Shown here: positions 1 to 7,707 of the stretch, piece after piece | Position numbering within the stretch: the stretch's first letter is position 1 | How the letters are laid out: every line of letters begins with the position of its first letter | DNA from: JAPLMI01 sp043798375 | Lineage (GTDB): Bacteria > Omnitrophota > Gorgyraeia > 2-01-FULL-45-10 | Length of the DNA stretch: 64,000 bases | Assembly (NCBI GenBank): GCA_043798375.1 | Contig: JAZDOS010000029.1 | Coordinates: 84,065-148,064, forward strand | Direction: 5' to 3' | Notes under the pieces: model-generated | Databases searched by the model: none | Told to the model about the DNA's origin: nothing | The model's input: only the letters and a program-made list of their open reading frames with translations | Translations under genes and position numbers: made by a program

Positions 1-56
1 AGAAATTGTGTTATACTTGTGTAAATTAAAATCAGGAAGGGAGGTGAAATTAAAAA

Positions 57-395
57 ATGAAAAACTTGTTAAAGGGTATAATTATATGTGTTGCTATATT
101 GATGGTACTTAATATAGCCAATGCATGCTATGCTCAAGATATGGGTAAGAAGATCTACAGAGGCCTAGCGAATATTATAACGGGATGGATAGAGCTTCCA
201 AAGAATATATACGACACCAGCGTGGAAGATAATCCTCTCTCTGGTTTAACGATCGGTTTGGCGAAAGGCGTTGGGATGACGATAGTGCGCACAGGCGCAG
301 GAGTGTACGAAACGGTTACATTCCCGTTCCCGATTCCGGAAGGCTACGCACCGGTTCTGGAGCCAGAATTTGTTTTCAATAAGGCTGCGAAATAA
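57..395 (+). CDS. Exported small protein, TIGR04073-like (exosortase-associated type)
   Basis: The 112-residue product starts with a signal peptide (hydrophobic stretch about residues 8-22, likely cleavage after the Ala-Tyr-Ala near 26). A conserved-looking core follows, with a Gly/Trp/Pro-rich segment and a Gly-rich amphipathic stretch ending in a Pro-rich tail. The pattern resembles the TIGR04073 family, known from PVC-type genomes that carry exosortase; this match is from memory. Its molecular function is unknown. A strong ribosome site (GGAGGTGA at 40-47) fixes the start. A -10-like TATACT lies at 12-17, but its -35 partner would fall outside the window. A strong terminator follows, so the gene is probably monocistronic. 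Confidence 0.75.
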   Translation: MKNLLKGIIICVAILMVLNIANACYAQDMGKKIYRGLANIITGWIELPKNIYDTSVEDNPLSGLTIGLAKGVGMTIVRTGAGVYETVTFPFPIPEGYAPVLEPEFVFNKAAK

Positions 396-414
396 GCCCA
401 ATCCTGATTTCATG

Positions 415-460
415 GATAAAAATAAGGGGATAGAAGAGATTTTATCCCCTTATTTTTATC
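415..460 (+). terminator. Strong bidirectional-type terminator hairpin
   Basis: Perfect 18-bp arms (415-432 and 443-460) enclose a 10-base loop. The stem has a GGGGATA core and an A-rich/T-rich base, so it could terminate transcription from either side. It sits 20 bases after the first gene's stop codon. Confidence 0.8.
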
Positions 461-512
461 CGCCTTCGCAAACAGTAAGCAATAGAGCAGGTGCTTCGGC
501 GGATTATATATC

Positions 513-541
513 TTGATTAAACGGAATAATCACTATATAAT
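513..541 (+). promoter_or_regulatory. Sigma-70-type promoter before PilZ gene
   Basis: TTGATT at 513-518 and TATAAT at 536-541 are 17 bases apart. They lie 20 bases upstream of the GTG start at 562, after the terminator of the previous gene. Confidence 0.6.
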
Positions 542-561
542 ACCAACAAAAAGAGGATAGC

Positions 562-912
562 GTGACAGAGAGAAGAAAGTTTTTACGATTTGAAACCGCG
601 TTGAACGCGATCTGTGACATGGTAAGTCATAATCACAGGGCTTCATATAAAGTAAGAAACATCTCCAAGGAGGGCGCCCTTCTTCTTGTAGATAAGAAAC
701 TCAGGGAAGGGGCCGAAATAAAGCTTTCGATGGACGTGCCCGGAGATAACGTTCCGATATTCGCGTCATGCGAAGTCGCATGGCAGAAAGGCGGCGAGAA
801 TTGCAATCTGTATGAAACCGGCGTCAGGTTCAAGAGTATCGACGGCCCGGACAGGGGAAGGCTCCTCGAATATATTTATCTGCAGTGGTTAAAATTACTG
901 GATAAAAAATAA
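562..912 (+). CDS. PilZ domain protein
   Basis: This 116-residue single-domain PilZ protein is predicted to bind cyclic di-GMP in the cytoplasm. Both ligand motifs are present: an RKFLR (RxxxR) switch near residue 5 and NISKEG (N/DxSxxG) near residue 34. The start is GTG, with AGAGGA about 7 bases upstream. It has its own promoter. It is the first of five PilZ genes in the first 10.5 kb. The output partner cannot be told from the sequence, because a stand-alone PilZ acts through protein contacts. Confidence 0.85.
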   Translation: MTERRKFLRFETALNAICDMVSHNHRASYKVRNISKEGALLLVDKKLREGAEIKLSMDVPGDNVPIFASCEVAWQKGGENCNLYETGVRFKSIDGPDRGRLLEYIYLQWLKLLDKK

Positions 913-918
913 TATGAG

Positions 919-1021
919 CCCCGTTAGAAAATTTTCCTAATTCTACGTTATTTAATGCCACCGTATACATGAATTCTTTACTTAAATCATGATTTAGAAA
1001 TTTGTAAATTTTCTAACGGGG
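919..1021. repeat. Palindromic element with CCCCGTTA/TAACGGGG ends
   Basis: Perfect 16-bp inverted arms (919-934 and 1006-1021) flank 71 AT-rich bases. The ends match those of the palindrome inside the coding sequence at 54391-54421. The element fills most of the gap between two genes. It could fold in RNA and act as a terminator, but it has no clean U-run. I read it as a small palindromic repeat rather than a dedicated regulator. Confidence 0.6.
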
Positions 1022-1047
1022 TGAGCGAAGAAAAGAGGCAAGATTAA

Positions 1048-1401
1048 ATGGAAAATGAGAAACCACAAAAGCCTGCTGAAACAGCTCCGAAAACCAAGGC
1101 CCCTCAGGCCGAAGCTAAGCCGGCCGAGAAGAAGGCTCGGGTGAAGAAGGAGAAGCCGGCAAACTGCGCGGGCTGTAACAAGTCCATAAGAAAAAAGCGC
1201 TGGTATTACAGGAACGGCAAAACTTACTGCACGAAGAGGTGCTGGCAGACGACTGAGAAAAAGATTAAAGAGGAGCATCTGGCGGCCGAAAAAGCAGCTG
1301 CTGAAAAGGCAGCCGCCGAGAAAGCCGCTCAAGAGAAGGCCGCAGATGAAAAAGCCCAAACAGATAAAGCGGCCGACGACACTCCGAAGCTTCAGGGGTA
1401 A
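1048..1401 (+). CDS. Ala/Lys-rich protein with a four-cysteine zinc-ribbon-like core
   Basis: The 117-residue product has three parts: a Lys/Ala/Pro-rich N-terminal third, a compact core with Cys spacing CX2CX17CX3C (about residues 39-65, many basic and aromatic residues), and a low-complexity tail of repeated AEKAA-type units predicted to be a long charged helix. No signal peptide is present. The four Cys suggest zinc binding, and the basic core suggests nucleic acid or ribosome contact; both are inferences. I do not recognise a named family. AGAGG about 9 bases upstream supports the start. Confidence 0.6.
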   Translation: MENEKPQKPAETAPKTKAPQAEAKPAEKKARVKKEKPANCAGCNKSIRKKRWYYRNGKTYCTKRCWQTTEKKIKEEHLAAEKAAAEKAAAEKAAQEKAADEKAQTDKAADDTPKLQG

Positions 1402-1445
1402 AAGCCTCAAGCATTCAAACCGTATCTTAAGAACCTTCCTTATAT

Positions 1446-1901
1446 ATGGCTTCTCGGATAAATAAACCCATCCTGGTAAGCGCATGCCTTGCGGGCATAG
1501 ACTGTACTTACAGGGGCAGGAACAAGCTCGTACCCTCTATTAAAAAAATGGTCGATGACGGCATTGCCATACCCGTGTGCCCTGAGGTCATGGGTGGGAT
1601 GGGAATCCCCCGCGAAAATTCCGAGATTGTTGGCGGCGGCGGTATGGACGTCCTGATGAAGAGGGCTCGCGTTATAACAATCTCAGGCAAGGATGTTACC
1701 AAAATTTATATTAAAGGCGCGAAGGCAGTCCTTGCGATCGCCGGAATTTTCGGCGTCAGGAAGGCCATTTTAAAATCGAAAAGCCCGGCCTGCGGGGCGG
1801 GGCGGATCTACGACGGGTCTTTTACGAAGAAGCTTAAAAACGGATCCGGCGTAACGGCAAGCCTGCTTTGTCAAAAAGGCGTAAAGGTCTATAGTGCTTG
1901 A
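1446..1901 (+). CDS. DUF523 family protein (possible 2-thiouracil desulfurase type)
   Basis: The 151-residue product matches DUF523 along its length. It shows VSACLAG near residue 12, the PVCPEVMGGMGIPR block near 43-56, SPACGAG near 112, and IYDGSF plus GVTASLL at the end. The three Cys (about 14, 45, 115) fit the [4Fe-4S] site described for the DUF523 member TudS, which desulfurises thiouracil. Whether this copy has that activity is inference. No convincing ribosome site precedes the ATG. Confidence 0.8.
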   Translation: MASRINKPILVSACLAGIDCTYRGRNKLVPSIKKMVDDGIAIPVCPEVMGGMGIPRENSEIVGGGGMDVLMKRARVITISGKDVTKIYIKGAKAVLAIAGIFGVRKAILKSKSPACGAGRIYDGSFTKKLKNGSGVTASLLCQKGVKVYSA

Positions 1902-1934
1902 AAATTTAGGTAAAAAGGTGGTAGAATAGGGGTC

Positions 1935-2285
1935 ATGGACAAAGAATTTTGCCTGTTCTGCGGAATAGCGAAAAAAGAGATCCCTGCGAAGATCGCCTAT
2001 GAGGACGACGCGGCATTGGCATTTGAAGACATAAATCCCAAGGCGCCGGTCCATCTTCTCGTCATACCGAAGCTGCATATAGAAAGGGTGTCGGATATCC
2101 GCGAAGACGGCTTTGAGCTGGTGGGCCATCTGATATCGATAGCAAATAGACTTGCCGAATCCAGGAAGATCAAGGAATCGGGATATAGGCTAATTTTAAA
2201 CTGCAACAAAGACGCCGGTCAGGAAGTTTTTCACCTGCACCTGCATCTTCTCGGCGGAAGGAAGTTTTCATGGCCGCCGGGGTAA
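1935..2285 (+). CDS. HIT family nucleotide hydrolase (Hint type)
   Basis: The 116-residue HIT protein carries FCLFCGI at the N terminus, the LVIPKLHI strand in the middle, and the histidine triad HLHLHLL near residue 100, whose middle His is the nucleophile in the family. Hint proteins hydrolyse AMP or GMP phosphoramidates. It ends just after the triad, as short Hint proteins do. Confidence 0.9.
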   Translation: MDKEFCLFCGIAKKEIPAKIAYEDDAALAFEDINPKAPVHLLVIPKLHIERVSDIREDGFELVGHLISIANRLAESRKIKESGYRLILNCNKDAGQEVFHLHLHLLGGRKFSWPPG

Positions 2286-2304
2286 CGATAGGAGCCTGAC
2301 ATAA

Positions 2305-2670
2305 ATGGCCGCTAATGAAAGAAGGTCTTTTCCCCGTATAAAGGATGAGGGGCTGTCTCTTAAGCTTAATGCGGGTGATTTCGACACCACAACCCATACC
2401 CTGAATATAAGCGCATCGGGAATATACTGCAAGGTTGACAGGGAAATGCCTCTCATGTCCAGGGTGCGGGTAGCGCTGGAGCTGCCGGAGTCATCAGGCG
2501 AAAACCGGTCCGTAAAAAACCTCGAGGTCGACGGCGTGGTAGTGAGGGGACACCCTGTCATAATCGACGGCGTGATAAAACATTACGATATCGCGATATT
2601 TTTCGACAGCCTCTCCCCGAAAAACAGGGATATGCTCCAGGATTATATCTCAAGAACAAAAAAGAAATAG
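2305..2670 (+). CDS. PilZ domain protein
   Basis: This 121-residue single-domain PilZ has an intact RSFPR switch near residue 7 and NISASG near residue 34, so c-di-GMP binding is likely. It lies 20 bases after the HIT gene and 9 bases before a membrane-anchored PilZ gene, probably in the same transcript. The partner is unknown. Confidence 0.85.
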   Translation: MAANERRSFPRIKDEGLSLKLNAGDFDTTTHTLNISASGIYCKVDREMPLMSRVRVALELPESSGENRSVKNLEVDGVVVRGHPVIIDGVIKHYDIAIFFDSLSPKNRDMLQDYISRTKKK

Positions 2671-2679
2671 GCGGTTCTT

Positions 2680-3162
2680 ATGTTCACGCTCGTAGGGCTT
2701 TTCTTTATACTGCTTCTTTCGATGATACTCTATATGCTTTACAGAACCGAGCTTACCGCAACGAAGAATAACCGCCATCACGCAAAGGTCGAGGAGTATT
2801 GGACGGGAAAAGAGAGAAGAAAATATACCCGTTTCAAAAAAACGCTGGACGTCATATACACAGTCGCGAAGAAGCCGCATCTTTCCAGTCGCGGCCATAC
2901 GATAGATATATCCGAAGGCGGCATGAAACTGGTCCTCGACGAAAAGCTTCCGAAGGGCGCAATAATGGACCTCAAAATTTCGATTCCCGGCTCATCCCAG
3001 GACACGGATGTGGAGGGCGAAATCATCTGGAGCGAAGAGGCGAATTACGATAAACTCTCCGGCAAAAGGCAGTTCTATTACGGCATAAAGTTCCTGTACA
3101 TCAAAGAACCGTCCGGAAAACATTTAAGCGACTACATCCGCTCTATCTCCGTACAACCTTAA
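2680..3162 (+). CDS. Membrane-anchored PilZ domain protein
   Basis: The 160-residue product has one N-terminal membrane helix (about residues 3-22), a charged linker, and a PilZ domain. RKYTR near 47 and DISEGG near 73 make an intact c-di-GMP site. The membrane anchor separates it from the other PilZ proteins here and suggests an envelope output. It follows the preceding PilZ gene by 9 bases. Confidence 0.85.
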   Translation: MFTLVGLFFILLLSMILYMLYRTELTATKNNRHHAKVEEYWTGKERRKYTRFKKTLDVIYTVAKKPHLSSRGHTIDISEGGMKLVLDEKLPKGAIMDLKISIPGSSQDTDVEGEIIWSEEANYDKLSGKRQFYYGIKFLYIKEPSGKHLSDYIRSISVQP

Positions 3163-3185
3163 CTCATGCGACAGGCCTTCGAAAA

Positions 3186-3716
3186 ATGGGAACGATTAAA
3201 CATCCGGACAAAGTAAAGCTTATCGCAGGCCTTCTCTCCGGAGATGCGGCCCTATTCCAGAAGGTTAAGAAAAGGCTGGAAGAAATATGCGGAGCCGTTG
3301 ATCTTGAAAGCGGAATACTGGATTTTGGCCATACGGACTATTACCGCAAGGAGATGGGCGGGGATCTAAAAAGAATATTTTACAGCTTCAAGAGGCCGGC
3401 CGGCCTGGCCGATATCTATAAAGTAAAATTGCGCACCAACCTTATCGAGAAACGGTTTCTTGCAAACGGCAAAAGGGCCGTTAATATAGATCCCGGATAC
3501 CTGAACCTCTCAAAGCTTGTCGTCTTTTCCACAAAAGACTACACCCATAGGATATATTTAAACAAAGGTATCTGTGCCGAGGTAACCCTGTTCTATAAAG
3601 ACGGCACTTACAATCCGTGGCCGTGGACATACCCGGATTATAAAACAGGCCCTTATATAAAATTTTTTAATTCGGTCCGCGCGATATATAAAGAAGGGGG
3701 CAAGGCAACTTTATGA
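3186..3716 (+). CDS. DUF4416 family protein
   Basis: The 176-residue protein matches the DUF4416 pattern: an opening KVKLIAGLLSGD, a central DFGHTDYYRKEMG, LRTNLIEKRF, NIDPGYL, and a C-terminal WPWTYPDYK. The family is of unknown function, common in Omnitrophota, Nitrospirae and deltaproteobacteria. Its stop overlaps the next ATG (ATGA), so translation is probably coupled to the small membrane protein that follows. Confidence 0.85.
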   Translation: MGTIKHPDKVKLIAGLLSGDAALFQKVKKRLEEICGAVDLESGILDFGHTDYYRKEMGGDLKRIFYSFKRPAGLADIYKVKLRTNLIEKRFLANGKRAVNIDPGYLNLSKLVVFSTKDYTHRIYLNKGICAEVTLFYKDGTYNPWPWTYPDYKTGPYIKFFNSVRAIYKEGGKATL

Positions 3717-3871
3717 TTATAAAAAAGAAGAGCCTGATAGTGGCGCTCGTTTCCGGCTTTATCATATCCCTGGTGCTCATACTTACCTTGATAGGGTATG
3801 CCGCATACCTGGAACTCAAAAACGAGAACTTTATAAGGTCCTACGAATGCGCTATGGAGAAGCTTAAGTGA
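3713..3871 (+). CDS. Small single-pass membrane protein (52 aa)
   Basis: This short reading frame runs from an ATG overlapping the DUF4416 stop (ATGA) to a TGA overlapping the next GTG start. It encodes a Lys-rich start (MIIKKKS), one long membrane helix (about residues 8-33) and a short charged tail with one Cys. The four-base overlaps at both ends are strong evidence that it is real. Positive-inside reasoning puts the N terminus in the cytoplasm. No known family; it could serve DUF4416 or the anchored hydrolase next to it. Confidence 0.7.
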   Translation: MIIKKKSLIVALVSGFIISLVLILTLIGYAAYLELKNENFIRSYECAMEKLK

Positions 3872-5550
3872 AAAAAATTTACATAACCGTTATCTGCCTC
3901 TTTGCCGCAAGTATCGTCATATTCATATCATCGTTCGTTTATCTCGACAAAAATAAGCGTAAAACCTATTACTATGTAATAAATTCGTCCGGCCGCGATA
4001 TCGGCATTATAAAGGTGGATAAATTCGTAACGGAGGATAAGCTCATATATAAAACGGCCGCCCTGGTGCCTTATGGCGAAATTATCACGGAAAACAGGTC
4101 CAAGATCGTCTATGACCGAAAATACAACCTCGAGAGCTACGCGGCCGAGAGAACGGCGAACGGCGCTGTTGAGACAATATCCGTCGAAAAAAAAGGCGGC
4201 GGCGTGTCGTTCGTATCGAGGCTTAATTCGTGCTTCGCGTTTCTCGAAGATATTCCCACAAGGAAAGAGACTTTCATATTCGAAGAGAATTCGCCCGCGA
4301 CCTATTTGCCGATAATAGAGAACTACGATTTCGCAAGGGGAAGGAGCCAGGGGTTCAGCGCAATATCCTGCTTCATGGACTGGGAATTGCCGCCGATGAA
4401 AAGGTTCGTCACGCTCACCTCGATAAGGGACGAATACTTAAAGATAGGGCGTAAAAAGATAAAAACCGAGAATCTGCTCTTAAAGATAAAAAATTATCCT
4501 CAAGGCAGCGTCTGGGTGGCTAAAATAGACCGGTCGCTTATAAAGATAGAGATGCCGGCTGTTGCCCTTAAAATAACAAGGACATTCTCTCCATGGGAAC
4601 TTACGTCAAAAAATTATATCGGCCGGAGCAAAGATTATACGTCCAGGGATATTGCGTTCAAAAATAACGGAGTTAACCTATCCGGCACGCTGACCTTTCC
4701 TCTGAAAGAAGGTAAATACCCGGCCGTCCTTCTCGCCGGCCCTGATGGGCCTGAAGACCGCAATCTCAGGGGCCTCTTCGCTGATTTAGCCGAGACCCTG
4801 TCAAGAAACGGTCTTACGGTATTGAGGTTTGACAAGCGCGGAGTCGGTTCGAGCGACGGAAGCTTGGCGTCTCTTTCGGAAGATGAAGAGACGGACGACC
4901 TTGCCAGGGCCCTGGATCTTCTGGCTGCCCAAAAAGAGGCTGATCCGCAAAGCCTCTTCATTTTAGGCCATTCGCGCGGATGCTTTCGCGCCTTGAAACT
5001 CGCATCCGAAAAAAATTACATAAAGGGGCTCATCCTGATGGCGCCGGAAATATACTCCAGGTACGGCGCCAAGGAAAATTTTGAAAATTATGACAAAATA
5101 TTTTTTGACAAAAAGTGGGGCCAGGACTATTTAAAATCCGTGAAGAAATCTCTGGAAGAGATAAAGGACAGGGCGTCGCGATCCAAGGGGAACTGGGCTT
5201 TCATCCTGTGGAAAAGGTGTTTCGTAAAGAGGGTCAAGGAAGAGATGAACAGAATTCCATCCCTTTTCATAAAAAATGTAAAAGTTCCGGTACTCATCCT
5301 TCAGGGAAGGCAAGACAGCCCCTCCTCGATGGAATCGTCATTCCTTCTCGACAGGATGCTTGAAGATGGCGGCAATATTAGCCACGCGTTGACCTATTAC
5401 GGCTATCTGGGCCGCTACTTTGGCAAGAAGGTAAACGACGGCATATACAAAATACATTATGCGGCCGATAAAGACGTCCTGGACAATATCATAAACTGGA
5501 TTGCCAAAATGGCAGCCGCGCCGCAAGAAACTTCCCCGCAAACAGCGTAA
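3868..5550 (+). CDS. Membrane-anchored alpha/beta hydrolase with N-terminal beta-rich domain
   Basis: The 560-residue protein has an N-terminal signal or anchor helix (about 4-24), a beta-rich region of about 240 residues, and an alpha/beta hydrolase domain from about 270 onward. The nucleophile elbow is GHSRG (Ser369). RFDKRGVGSS is the typical strand before it, and an Asp in VLILQGRQD is the likely acid. The catalytic His is less clear. A periplasmic esterase or peptidase-like role is inferred. The start is GTG, overlapping the previous stop. Confidence 0.8.
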   Translation: MKKIYITVICLFAASIVIFISSFVYLDKNKRKTYYYVINSSGRDIGIIKVDKFVTEDKLIYKTAALVPYGEIITENRSKIVYDRKYNLESYAAERTANGAVETISVEKKGGGVSFVSRLNSCFAFLEDIPTRKETFIFEENSPATYLPIIENYDFARGRSQGFSAISCFMDWELPPMKRFVTLTSIRDEYLKIGRKKIKTENLLLKIKNYPQGSVWVAKIDRSLIKIEMPAVALKITRTFSPWELTSKNYIGRSKDYTSRDIAFKNNGVNLSGTLTFPLKEGKYPAVLLAGPDGPEDRNLRGLFADLAETLSRNGLTVLRFDKRGVGSSDGSLASLSEDEETDDLARALDLLAAQKEADPQSLFILGHSRGCFRALKLASEKNYIKGLILMAPEIYSRYGAKENFENYDKIFFDKKWGQDYLKSVKKSLEEIKDRASRSKGNWAFILWKRCFVKRVKEEMNRIPSLFIKNVKVPVLILQGRQDSPSSMESSFLLDRMLEDGGNISHALTYYGYLGRYFGKKVNDGIYKIHYAADKDVLDNIINWIAKMAAAPQETSPQTA

Positions 5551-5614
5551 TAACGCTTCGATTAATTTCGGCGATTTTAGGGTCCTGCCGTCCTTCGATT
5601 TAACTCAAGGACAT

Positions 5615-5872
5615 GCCCCGAGCGTAGTCGAGGGGCCGCTCCCTCACGGAATCCCCGTAGGGATTGTGCTCAAGCGGGACGTTAAAATCGCGAGCGGGCA
5701 TGGTTTTTTGCCCTTACCAATACAACCTGCGAGGTTTGCTGGCAGCTATCTACCTGTTAACCTCGCAGGTTGTATTGGCTATGCAAAAAGAGCGAGCGAT
5801 TTTACCGAGCAAAATTTTCCTCGCTGGGGAAAATTTTGCGATCCCGCGAAGCACAATCCCGAAAGGGGATTC
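5615..5872. repeat. Composite of nested palindromes in a 415-base gap
   Basis: The gap 5551-5965 holds no credible gene but a stack of palindromes. They are: GCCCC/GGGGC hairpin at 5615-5636; outer near-perfect arms 5649-5670 and 5850-5872; middle arms TAAAATCGC at 5683-5691 with its complement at 5796-5804; a GGGCA/TGCCC hairpin at 5696-5714; a 20-bp inner palindrome (listed separately); and a 12-bp AT-rich hairpin at 5809-5839. Positions 5838-5856 recur inverted at 40020-40038. The nested order suggests successive insertion of small palindromic repeats into each other. Confidence 0.65.
5717..5778. repeat. 20-bp-arm palindrome (CCRATACRACCT family)
   Basis: Perfect 20-bp arms (5717-5736 and 5759-5778) enclose 22 bases. 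The arm agrees at 15 of 20 positions with the arm region at 42606-42625 of the other palindrome near 42.6 kb, so the two look like diverged copies of one repeat family. Confidence 0.65.
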
Positions 5873-5906
5873 TTTTTAGCAGCGAAAAAATTCGATTTCA
5901 TTTACA

Positions 5907-5935
5907 TTGACGTTGCTTTTTTTGTATGCTATATT
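5907..5935 (+). promoter_or_regulatory. Sigma-70-type promoter before PilZ-lipoprotein pair
   Basis: TTGACG at 5907-5912 and TATATT at 5930-5935 are 17 bases apart. They lie 30 bases upstream of the PilZ start at 5966. The -10 context (GCTATATTTAA) is almost the same as that of the cold-shock promoter at 7588. Confidence 0.7.
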
Positions 5936-5965
5936 TAATCGAAATGCGAAACGAGGTTTTGACCC

Positions 5966-6352
5966 ATGACAAAAAAAGAAGAGTTCATTGATAGAAGAGG
6001 CTCTATTCGGCTGAGGATCCCCGTAAGCATTGCCTATCAAACATCAGGCAATGGCAGAGTTCATACGGTTACGGCCAAAGACATATCCGCCGAAGGCGCG
6101 AGGTTCGAGGCCCACGACAAGCGCCTCAAAGAATCCGATATTCTGGATATGAAGATAGGCATCCCTGAGATATCCGGAGACGGGGTCCGCGCAACGGGCG
6201 CCGTTATATGGAAAAAACGTTTATCGCTTGAGGATAAGTCGCCGTTCGATATCGGCATCGAATTCGGCGAGATAGCGGAAGACGACAAAAACGGTTTTCT
6301 TAAATTTTTATGTGATTTTATATATAAACTACCGGAGGAAAAAAAGAGATGA
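5966..6352 (+). CDS. PilZ domain protein
   Basis: The 128-residue single-domain PilZ has an RGSIR switch near residue 11 and DISAEG near residue 40, both intact. It has its own promoter, and its stop overlaps the start of a lipoprotein gene (ATGA). The coupling suggests a shared envelope function for this PilZ and the lipoprotein. Confidence 0.85.
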   Translation: MTKKEEFIDRRGSIRLRIPVSIAYQTSGNGRVHTVTAKDISAEGARFEAHDKRLKESDILDMKIGIPEISGDGVRATGAVIWKKRLSLEDKSPFDIGIEFGEIAEDDKNGFLKFLCDFIYKLPEEKKR

Positions 6353-6681
6353 GGAAGATAATGGTTTGTGCGCCAATATTTGCGCTGGCCTTGATTTGCG
6401 GATGTTCCGTGATCCAGGTGCCGAATGCGGAGGACGTCATCAGCCATCCTCTCGGAACCGAATCGATAAAGATAGGGATGTCCAAAGACGAGGTCGAATC
6501 TATTTGGGGTAAGCCCAACGATGTCAGGATGGTTGAGAATAAGGAGAAGTGGCAAGGGGCGGCCCATGAAGTGTGGATCTACCGCGCCCAGTACGGCTCT
6601 ATACCTGTCGACGCCGGATACCTCTCTAAAACCAAGAAGCTCTACTTCGACGGCAACAATCTGACCGAAATAGGGGAATAG
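6349..6681 (+). CDS. Lipoprotein with SmpA/BamE-like fold signature
   Basis: The 110-residue product starts with a lipoprotein signal (lipobox LICGC, lipidated Cys near residue 19). The mature part has IKIGMSKDEVESIWGKP, the GMTxxEVxxxxGxP pattern of the SmpA/OmlA/BamE-like fold, then WIYRA and a C-terminal LYFDGNNLTEI strand. Most such proteins are outer-membrane lipoproteins. Function here is not determined. It is translationally coupled to the PilZ gene before it. Confidence 0.8.
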   Translation: MRKIMVCAPIFALALICGCSVIQVPNAEDVISHPLGTESIKIGMSKDEVESIWGKPNDVRMVENKEKWQGAAHEVWIYRAQYGSIPVDAGYLSKTKKLYFDGNNLTEIGE

Positions 6682-6690
6682 GCGGCTACA

Positions 6691-7059
6691 ATGATGAGAA
6701 TGATGTGCAAATCAAAAATACACAGGGCCGTCCTGACAAAGGTCGACCTTCACTACGAAGGCAGCATAGGCATCGATAAAAACCTTCTCGAAATAGCCGA
6801 TATCCATCCCGGCGAGATCGTCCAGGTCGTGAACGTAAATAACGGCGCGCGGTTTGAGACATACGCGATAGAAGAAAAGGCCGGCTCAGGTGAAATCGGC
6901 CTGTATGGAGCGGCGGCGCATCTTGGAAAGGCAGGCGATATAGCCATAATCCTGTCCTACGCGCTTGTTGAGGATAAAGAGGCAAAATCGATGAAGGTCA
7001 GGGTCGTGCGTGTAGGCCAAAACAACAAACCCGTCAAAAGTCAGGCATGTCAGCATTAA
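6691..7059 (+). CDS. panD: Aspartate 1-decarboxylase proenzyme
   Basis: PanD makes beta-alanine for pantothenate and CoA. The 122-residue proenzyme has the KSKIHRA start, the self-cleavage site YEGS (Gly24-Ser25, giving the pyruvoyl group) at the standard distance from this ATG, and the C-terminal NGAAA-equivalent GLYGAAAHLGKAGD followed by VIILSYA-type strands. Residue numbering matches the family, which supports the first of the clustered ATGs. It overlaps def by 13 bases, so the two are co-translated. Confidence 0.95.
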   Translation: MMRMMCKSKIHRAVLTKVDLHYEGSIGIDKNLLEIADIHPGEIVQVVNVNNGARFETYAIEEKAGSGEIGLYGAAAHLGKAGDIAIILSYALVEDKEAKSMKVRVVRVGQNNKPVKSQACQH

Positions 7060-7562
7060 AGATCAGGATATTCCCCGATTCAATTCTTCGTAAAAAGGCA
7101 AAGAAGGTCCCGCATATAGGCGACATCGAAAAAAAAGAGCTCTCCGAAATGGCCAAGGCGATGTATCTTGCCAGGGGCGTCGGGCTTGCGGCCGTCCAGG
7201 TCGGCATAGACAAGCAGCTTGCCGTTATCGATATAGGCGACGGCCTTATCAAGATGGCCAATCCCGCAATAATGAAGAAAGAGGGCAGCCTTGCCCTGGA
7301 AGAAGGGTGCCTCAGCGTACCGGAGGTATACGTGAAGGTGAGGAGGGCTAACTCTATCATTGTCAATTACTTGAATGAATCAGGCGAGGCTATGCAGCTC
7401 CGGGCTACGGGGCTTCTCGCAAGGGCCGTTCAACATGAAATAGACCACCTTTGCGGCACACTTATCATAGATTACACAAACCCCGTAAAAAAGATGATTA
7501 TCAAACGAAGGCTTTCCAGGAAGAAGCCGAGCCGGGGACAAAATAACACGGGGACAAAATAA
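7047..7562 (+). CDS. def: Peptide deformylase
   Basis: The 171-residue enzyme removes the formyl group from nascent proteins. All three motifs are present: GVGLAAVQVG (Val in place of the usual Pro or Asn before Gln), EEGCLSVPE with the metal-binding Cys, and QHEIDHL with two metal His and the catalytic Glu. The C terminus is a Lys/Arg-rich tail. It starts inside panD. Confidence 0.95.
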   Translation: MSALKIRIFPDSILRKKAKKVPHIGDIEKKELSEMAKAMYLARGVGLAAVQVGIDKQLAVIDIGDGLIKMANPAIMKKEGSLALEEGCLSVPEVYVKVRRANSIIVNYLNESGEAMQLRATGLLARAVQHEIDHLCGTLIIDYTNPVKKMIIKRRLSRKKPSRGQNNTGTK

Positions 7563-7564
7563 CC

Positions 7565-7593
7565 TTGACAAATCAGGGCTTATATGCTATATT
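7565..7593 (+). promoter_or_regulatory. Strong sigma-70-type promoter for the cold-shock gene
   Basis: TTGACA at 7565-7570 and TATATT at 7588-7593 are separated by an ideal 17 bases. It begins two bases after the def stop codon. It predicts a leader of about 107 bases before the cold-shock ATG. Confidence 0.8.
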
Positions 7594-7646
7594 TTAAGCA
7601 ATTGTAAGCGAGTATATTTGGTGAAGAAGATTTACATCTAAAATAT

Positions 7647-7687
7647 ATGCCATTTGAAGCTTTAAAAAGCTTTGGGTGGCATTTTTT
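7647..7687 (+). promoter_or_regulatory. Leader hairpin with U-run in the cold-shock mRNA
   Basis: Arms ATGCCA/TGGCAT (7647-7652 and 7677-7682) and an inner AAGCTT pair (7657-7662 and 7667-7672) form a hairpin with an internal loop, followed by six T. It lies between the promoter at 7565 and the start at 7708. It could be an attenuator or a temperature-responsive leader fold, both known for csp mRNAs. A plain terminator for def is less likely, since the promoter lies upstream of it. Confidence 0.55.
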
Positions 7688-7707
7688 GATGGGGGGTGAA
7701 AGGATAG

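Noticed and set aside
994..1485. A minus-strand frame opposite the Ala/Lys-rich gene
   Set aside because: It is the complement of Ala/Lys/Glu codon repeats, giving a Leu/Phe-rich pseudo-membrane sequence.
5501..5938. Open frames across the 5.5-5.9 kb gap
   Set aside because: They run through nested palindromes, overlap the hydrolase end in another frame, and have low-complexity translations. They are by-products of the repeat.
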